Part shown: piece by piece, positions 59,680 through 64,000 of the stretch
How positions within the stretch are numbered: position 1 is the stretch's first letter
Layout of the letters: every line of letters begins with the position of its first letter
Assembly: GCF_050908995.1 (NCBI RefSeq)
Contig: NW_027484924.1
Span: 100,205 to 164,204, forward strand
Length of the DNA stretch: 64,000 nt
Source: Andrena cerasifolii
Taxonomy: Eukaryota > Arthropoda > Insecta > Hymenoptera > Andrenidae
Direction of reading: 5' to 3'
The notes under the pieces: model-generated
What the model saw: the letters and a program-made list of their open reading frames with translations, nothing else
Databases searched by the model: none
What the model was told of the DNA's origin: nothing
Made by a program: the position numbers and the translations under genes

Positions 59680-62344
59680 CCGATATTAGAACCGATATTG
59701 AAAAACCGATATTGAAAAACCGATATTGAAAAACCGATATTGAGAAACCGATATTGAAAACCGATATTGAAAAACCAATATTGAAAAACCGATATTGAAA
59801 AACTGATATCGAAAAACTGATATTGCAAAACCGATATTGAAAAACGAATATTGAAACCGATATTAGAACCGATATTGAAAAACCGATATTGAAAAACCGA
59901 TATTGAAAAACCGATATTGAAAAACCGATATTGAAAAACCGATATTGAAAAACCGATATTGAAAAACCGATATTGAAAAACCGATATTGAAAAACTGATA
60001 TTTGAAAACCGATAATGAAAAACCGATATTGAAACCGATATTAGAACCGATATTGAAAAACCGATATTGAAAAACCGATATTGAAAAACCAATATTGAAA
60101 AACCGATATTGAAAAACCGATATTGAAAAACTGATATTTGAAAACCGATATTGAAAAACCGATATTGACAAACCGATATTGAAAAACCGATATTGAAAAA
60201 CCAATATTGAAAAACCGATGTTGAAAAACTGATATCGAAAAACTGATATTGCAAAACCGATATTGAAACAGCGATATTGAAAAACCGATACTGAAACCGA
60301 TATTAGAACCGATATTGAAAAACCGATATTGAAAAACCGATATTGAAAAACCGATATTGAAAAACCGATATTGAAAATCCGATATTGAAAAACCGATATT
60401 GAAAAACTGATATCGAAAAATTGATATTGCAAAACCGATATTGAAACCGATATTAGAACCGATATTGAAAAACCGATATTGAAACCGATATTAGAACCGA
60501 TATTGAAAAACCGATATTGAAACCGATATTAGAACCGATATTGAAAAACCGATATTGAAAAACGAATATTGAAACCGATATTAGAACCGATATTGAAAAA
60601 CCGATATTGAAAAACCGATATTGAAAAACCGATATTGAAAAACCGATATTGAAAAACCGATATTGAGAAACCGATATTGAAAACCGATATTGAAAAACCA
60701 ATATTGAAAAACCGATATTGAAAAACTGATATCGAAAAACTGATATTGCAAAACCGATATTGAAAAACGAATATTGAAACCGATATTAGAACCGATATTG
60801 AAAAACCGATATTGAAAAACCGATATTGAAAAACCGATATTGAAAAACCGATATTGAAAAACCGATATTGAAAAACCGATATTGAAAAACCGATATTGAA
60901 AAACCGATATTGAAAAACTGATATTTGAAAACCGATAATGAAAAACCGATATTGAAACCGATATTAGAACCGATATTGAAAAACCGATATTGAAAAACCG
61001 ATATTGAAAAACCGGTATTGAAAACCGATATTGAAAAACCAATATTGAAAAACCGATATTGAAAAACTGATATCGAAAAACTGATATTGCAAAACCGATA
61101 TTGAAAAACGAATATTGAAACCGATATTAGAACCGATATTGAAAAACCGATATTGAAAAACCGATATTGAAAAACCAATATTGAAAAACCGATATTGAAA
61201 AACCGATATTGAAAAACTGATATTTGAAAACCGATATTGAAAAACCGATATTGACAAACCGATATTGAAAAACCGATATTGAAAAACCAATATTGAAAAA
61301 CCGATGTTGAAAAACTGATATCGAAAAACTGATATTGCAAAACCGATATTGAAACAGCGATATTGAAAAACCGATACTGAAACCGATATTAGAACCGATA
61401 TTGAAAACCCGATATTGAAAAACCGATATTGAAAAACCGATATTGAAAATCCGATATTGAAAAACCGATATTGAAAAACTGATATCGAAAAACTGATATT
61501 GCAAAACCGATATTGAAACCGATATTAGAACCGATATTGAAAAACCGATATTGAAACCGATTTTAGAACCGATATTGAAAAACCGATATTGAAACCGATA
61601 TTAGAACCGATATGGAAAAACCGATATTGAAAAACGAATATTGAAACCGATATTAGAACCGATATTGAAAAACCGATATTGAAAAACCGATATTGAAAAA
61701 CCGATATTGAAAAACCGATATTGAAAAACCGATATTGAAAAACCGATATTGAAAAACCAATATTGAAAAACCGATGTTGAAAAACGGATATCGAAAAACT
61801 GATATTGCAAACCGATATTGAAAAACCGATATTGAAAAACTGATATTTGAAAACCGATATTGAAATACCGATATTGAAACCGATATTAGAACCGATATTG
61901 AAACCGATATTAGAACCGATATTGAAAAACCGATATTGAAAAACTGATATCGAAAAACTGATATCGAAAAACTGATATTGCAAAACCGATATTGAAAAAC
62001 CAATATTGAAAAACCGATATTGAAAAACCAATATTGAAAAACTGATATTTGAAAACCGATATTGAAAAACCGATATTTAAACCTATATTTGAACCGATAT
62101 TGAAAAACCGATATTGAAAAACCGATATTGCAAAACCGATATTGAAAAACCGATATTGAAAAACCGATATTGAAAAACTGATATTGAAAAACCGATATTG
62201 AAAAACCAATATTGAAAAACCGATATTGAAAAACTGATATCGAAAAACTGATATTGCAAAACCGATATTGAAAAACGAATATTGAAACCGATATTAGAAC
62301 CGATATTGAAAAACCGATATTGAAAAACCGATATTGAAAAACCG
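58983..62344. repeat. Distant third copy of the 44.8-50.3 kb material
   Basis: From about 58983 the sequence follows 44764 onward at offset 14,219. Further right it follows 48.0-49.6 kb at 12,026, then 12,040, then 12,082 as whole monomers are added. Diagnostic shared forms are cgaaaaattg (60421), ccggtattg (near 61014), ccgatatgg (61614), the shortened tgcaaaccg near 61809 (49769 in the first copy) and TTTAAA (62076 against 50036). It ends where 50263 has ctgatatcg and this copy keeps canonical monomers. Confidence 0.8.
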
Positions 62345-63104
62345 ATATTGAAAAACCGATATTGAAAAACCGATATTGAAAAACCGATATTGAAAAACTG
62401 ATATTTGAAAACCGATAATGAAAAACCGATATTGAAACCGATATTAGAACCGATATTGAAAAACCGATATTGAAAAACCGATATTGAAAAACCGATATTG
62501 AAAAACCAATATTGAAAAACCGATATTGAAAAACTGATATTTGAAAACCGATATTGAAAAACCGATGTTGAAAAACCGATATTGAAAATCCAATATTGAA
62601 AAACTGATATTTGAAAACCGATATTGAAAAACCGATATTTAAACCTATATTTGAACCGATATTGAAAAACCGATATTGAAAAACCGATATTGAAAAACCG
62701 ATATTGAAAAACCGATATTGAAACACCAATATTGAAAAACCGATGTTGAAAAACTGATATCGAAAAACTGATATTGCAAAGCCGATATTGAATCAGCGAT
62801 ATTGAAAAACCGATACTGAAACCGATATTAGAACCGATATTGAAAAACCGATATTGCAAAACCGATATTGAAAAACCGATATTGAAAAACCGATATTGAA
62901 AAACCAATATTGAAAAACCGATATTGAAAAACCGATATTGAAACCGATATTAGAACCGATATTGAAACCGATATTAGAACCGATATTGAAAAACCGATAT
63001 TGAAAAACCGATATTGAAAAACCGATATTGAAAAACCAATATTGAAAAACCGATATTGAAAAACTGATATCGAAAAACCGATATTGAAAAACTGATATCG
63101 AAAA
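61493..63104. repeat. Higher-order repeat, 1,612-bp unit, copy 1
   Basis: The segment recurs from 63105 at a constant 1,612: ccgatatgg 61614 and 63226, TTTAAA 62076 and 63688, the shortened tgcaaaccg near 61809 and 63421. The left edge is marked in copy 2 by a one-base shortening (gatatcgaaaactg instead of gatatcgaaaaactg near 63100). Confidence 0.85.
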
Positions 63105-64000
63105 CTGATATTGCAAAACCGATATTGAAACCGATATTAGAACCGATATTGAAAAACCGATATTGAAACCGATTTTAGAACCGATATTGAAAAACCGATA
63201 TTGAAACCGATATTAGAACCGATATGGAAAAACCGATATTGAAAAACGAATATTGAAACCGATATTAGAACCGATATTGAAAAACCGATATTGAAAAACC
63301 GATATTGAAAAACCGATATTGAAAAACCGATATTGAAAAACCGATATTGAAAAACCGATATTGAAAAACCAATATTGAAAAACCGATGTTGAAAAACGGA
63401 TATCGAAAAACTGATATTGCAAACCGATATTGAAAAACCGATATTGAAAAACTGATATTTGAAAACCGATATTGAAATACCGATATTGAAACCGATATTA
63501 GAACCGATATTGAAACCGATATTAGAACCGATATTGAAAAACCGATATTGAAAAACTGATATCGAAAAACTGATATCGAAAAACTGATATTGCAAAACCG
63601 ATATTGAAAAACCAATATTGAAAAACCGATATTGAAAAACCAATATTGAAAAACTGATATTTGAAAACCGATATTGAAAAACCGATATTTAAACCTATAT
63701 TTGAACCGATATTGAAAAACCGATATTGAAAAACCGATATTGCAAAACCGATATTGAAAAACCGATATTGAAAAACCGATATTGAAAAACTGATATTGAA
63801 AAACCGATATTGAAAAACCAATATTGAAAAACCGATATTGAAAAACTGATATCGAAAAACTGATATTGCAAAACCGATATTGAAAAACGAATATTGAAAC
63901 CGATATTAGAACCGATATTGAAAAACCGATATTGAAAAACCGATATTGAAAAACCGATATTGAAAAACCGATATTGAAAAACCGATATTGAAAAACCGAT
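63105..64000. repeat. Higher-order repeat, 1,612-bp unit, copy 2 (cut by window end)
   Basis: All 896 bases follow 61493-62388 in register as far as I compared them. The copy, and the satellite itself, continue beyond the end of the window, so the full array is longer than 64 kb. Confidence 0.85.

Larger units (their letters stand above)
1..64000. repeat. 14-bp satellite DNA array filling the window
   Basis: The sequence is made of head-to-tail copies of ccgatattgaaaaa and close variants, all in one orientation, with no unique sequence between them. Common 14-bp variants are ctgatattgcaaaa, ctgatatttgaaaa, ctgatatcgaaaaa, cggatatcgaaaaa, ccaatattgaaaaa, ccgatattgagaaa, ccgatattgaaaat, ccgatgttgaaaaa and ccgataatgaaaaa. 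A 13-mer (ccgatattgaaaa) usually follows the gagaaa form. Twelve-mers are ccgatattgaaa, cgaatattgaaa, ccgatactgaaa and ccgatattagaa. The canonical monomer is 4/14 G+C and strongly A-rich on this strand (7 A to 3 T). Arrays like this are known from eukaryotic heterochromatin; the species and chromosomal position cannot be told from the sequence. I do not recognise the monomer as a named satellite. Confidence 0.97.

Noticed and set aside
50036..63693. TTTAAA stretches as TATA-like promoters
   Set aside because: They are the diverged 24-bp satellite dimer (ccgatatttaaa plus cctatatttgaa) in seven copies, explained by duplication and not linked to any gene.
1..64000. Minus-strand open frames of 60 to 1,314 codons as protein-coding genes or a repeat-protein family
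   Set aside because: They arise because the minus-strand monomer has no stop in any frame. Most begin at TTG, they overlap each other in different frames, they encode one low-complexity cycle, and they end only at the ccgatattagaa 12-mers.
1..64000. CRISPR array
   Set aside because: Repeats are directly adjacent with no unique spacers, and no cas-like gene is present.
1..64000. Telomeric repeat
   Set aside because: The unit is 14 bp with an AT-rich palindromic core and lacks the G-rich runs of telomeres such as TTAGGG, TTTAGGG or TTAGG.
1..64000. CENP-B box in the satellite
   Set aside because: The conserved positions of the box (TTCG followed by A and CGGG) are not found in the monomer or in the variants I read, so a centromeric role cannot be argued on that basis.
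1..64000. Iteron-type plasmid or viral replication origin
   Set aside because: Iteron clusters are short and flanked by genes; here the repeat fills 64 kb with no replication gene or other unique sequence.
1..64000. Transposable element insertion or tRNA/rRNA gene inside the array
   Set aside because: I found no break in the monomer pattern longer than a single monomer, no terminal repeats or target-site duplications, and no stretch able to form a tRNA.
1..64000. Inverted arrays or large palindromes
   Set aside because: All monomers read in the same direction; only the 8-bp cores of single variant monomers are palindromic.

Overview
The whole 64-kb window is one uninterrupted, AT-rich satellite DNA array. 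I see no gene, RNA gene, transposon, CRISPR array or unique sequence in it. The basic monomer is the 14-mer ccgatattgaaaaa (minus strand tttttcaatatcgg). It is repeated head to tail in one orientation from the first base to the last, roughly 4,600-4,700 times (my estimate from mean monomer length). A limited set of variant monomers of 14, 13 and 12 bp recurs in a fixed order. These variants give the array a nested higher-order structure in which segments of about 1.5 to 5.3 kb are themselves duplicated, mostly in tandem and almost identically.

Organism: a long pure satellite with higher-order repeats is typical of eukaryotic heterochromatin, such as pericentromere, centromere or a heterochromatic arm. 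Bacteria, archaea and viruses do not normally carry such arrays. I cannot name the species. The canonical monomer is 4/14 G+C. Each canonical monomer has one CpG, and the two commonest substitutions at that CpG (TG and CA) are the products expected from deamination of methyl-CpG. This hints at a CpG-methylating lineage, but that is inference.

Layout: 1-1232 is a mosaic of short sub-repeats. 1233-4260 is a 1,500-bp tandem duplication. 4233-5689 is linking array with a 13-monomer pure run. 5690-8645 recurs at 10928-13925. 9646-10925 recurs at 16666-17960. 17961-21150 is linking array. 21151-26072 is a 2.45-kb tandem pair. 24797-29449 recurs at 29703-34369 (about 4.9 kb apart), and 34370-37250 again copies 24180-27060. 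35107-41158 is a 3,014-bp tandem pair. 41159-45208 is linking array, related on the left to 17.7-19.3 kb, with a cluster of private mutations near 43.2 kb. 45209-49608 is a 2.2-kb tandem pair. 49609-53985 is mosaic and carries a diverged dimer containing TTTAAA. 53986-59679 is a 2,842-bp tandem pair. 58983-62344 re-uses the 44.8-50.3 kb material. 61493-64000 is a 1,612-bp tandem repeat whose second copy runs off the window.

Open reading frames: the minus strand of the canonical monomer has no stop codon in any frame. Because 14 is not a multiple of 3, all three frames read the same 14-residue peptide (FQYRFFNIGFSISV) in different phases. Very long open frames, up to 1,314 codons, therefore follow automatically from the repeat. 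I treat all of them as non-coding. The real content of the window is the array architecture: which variants are linked, where copies begin and end, and which kinds of change separate copies.
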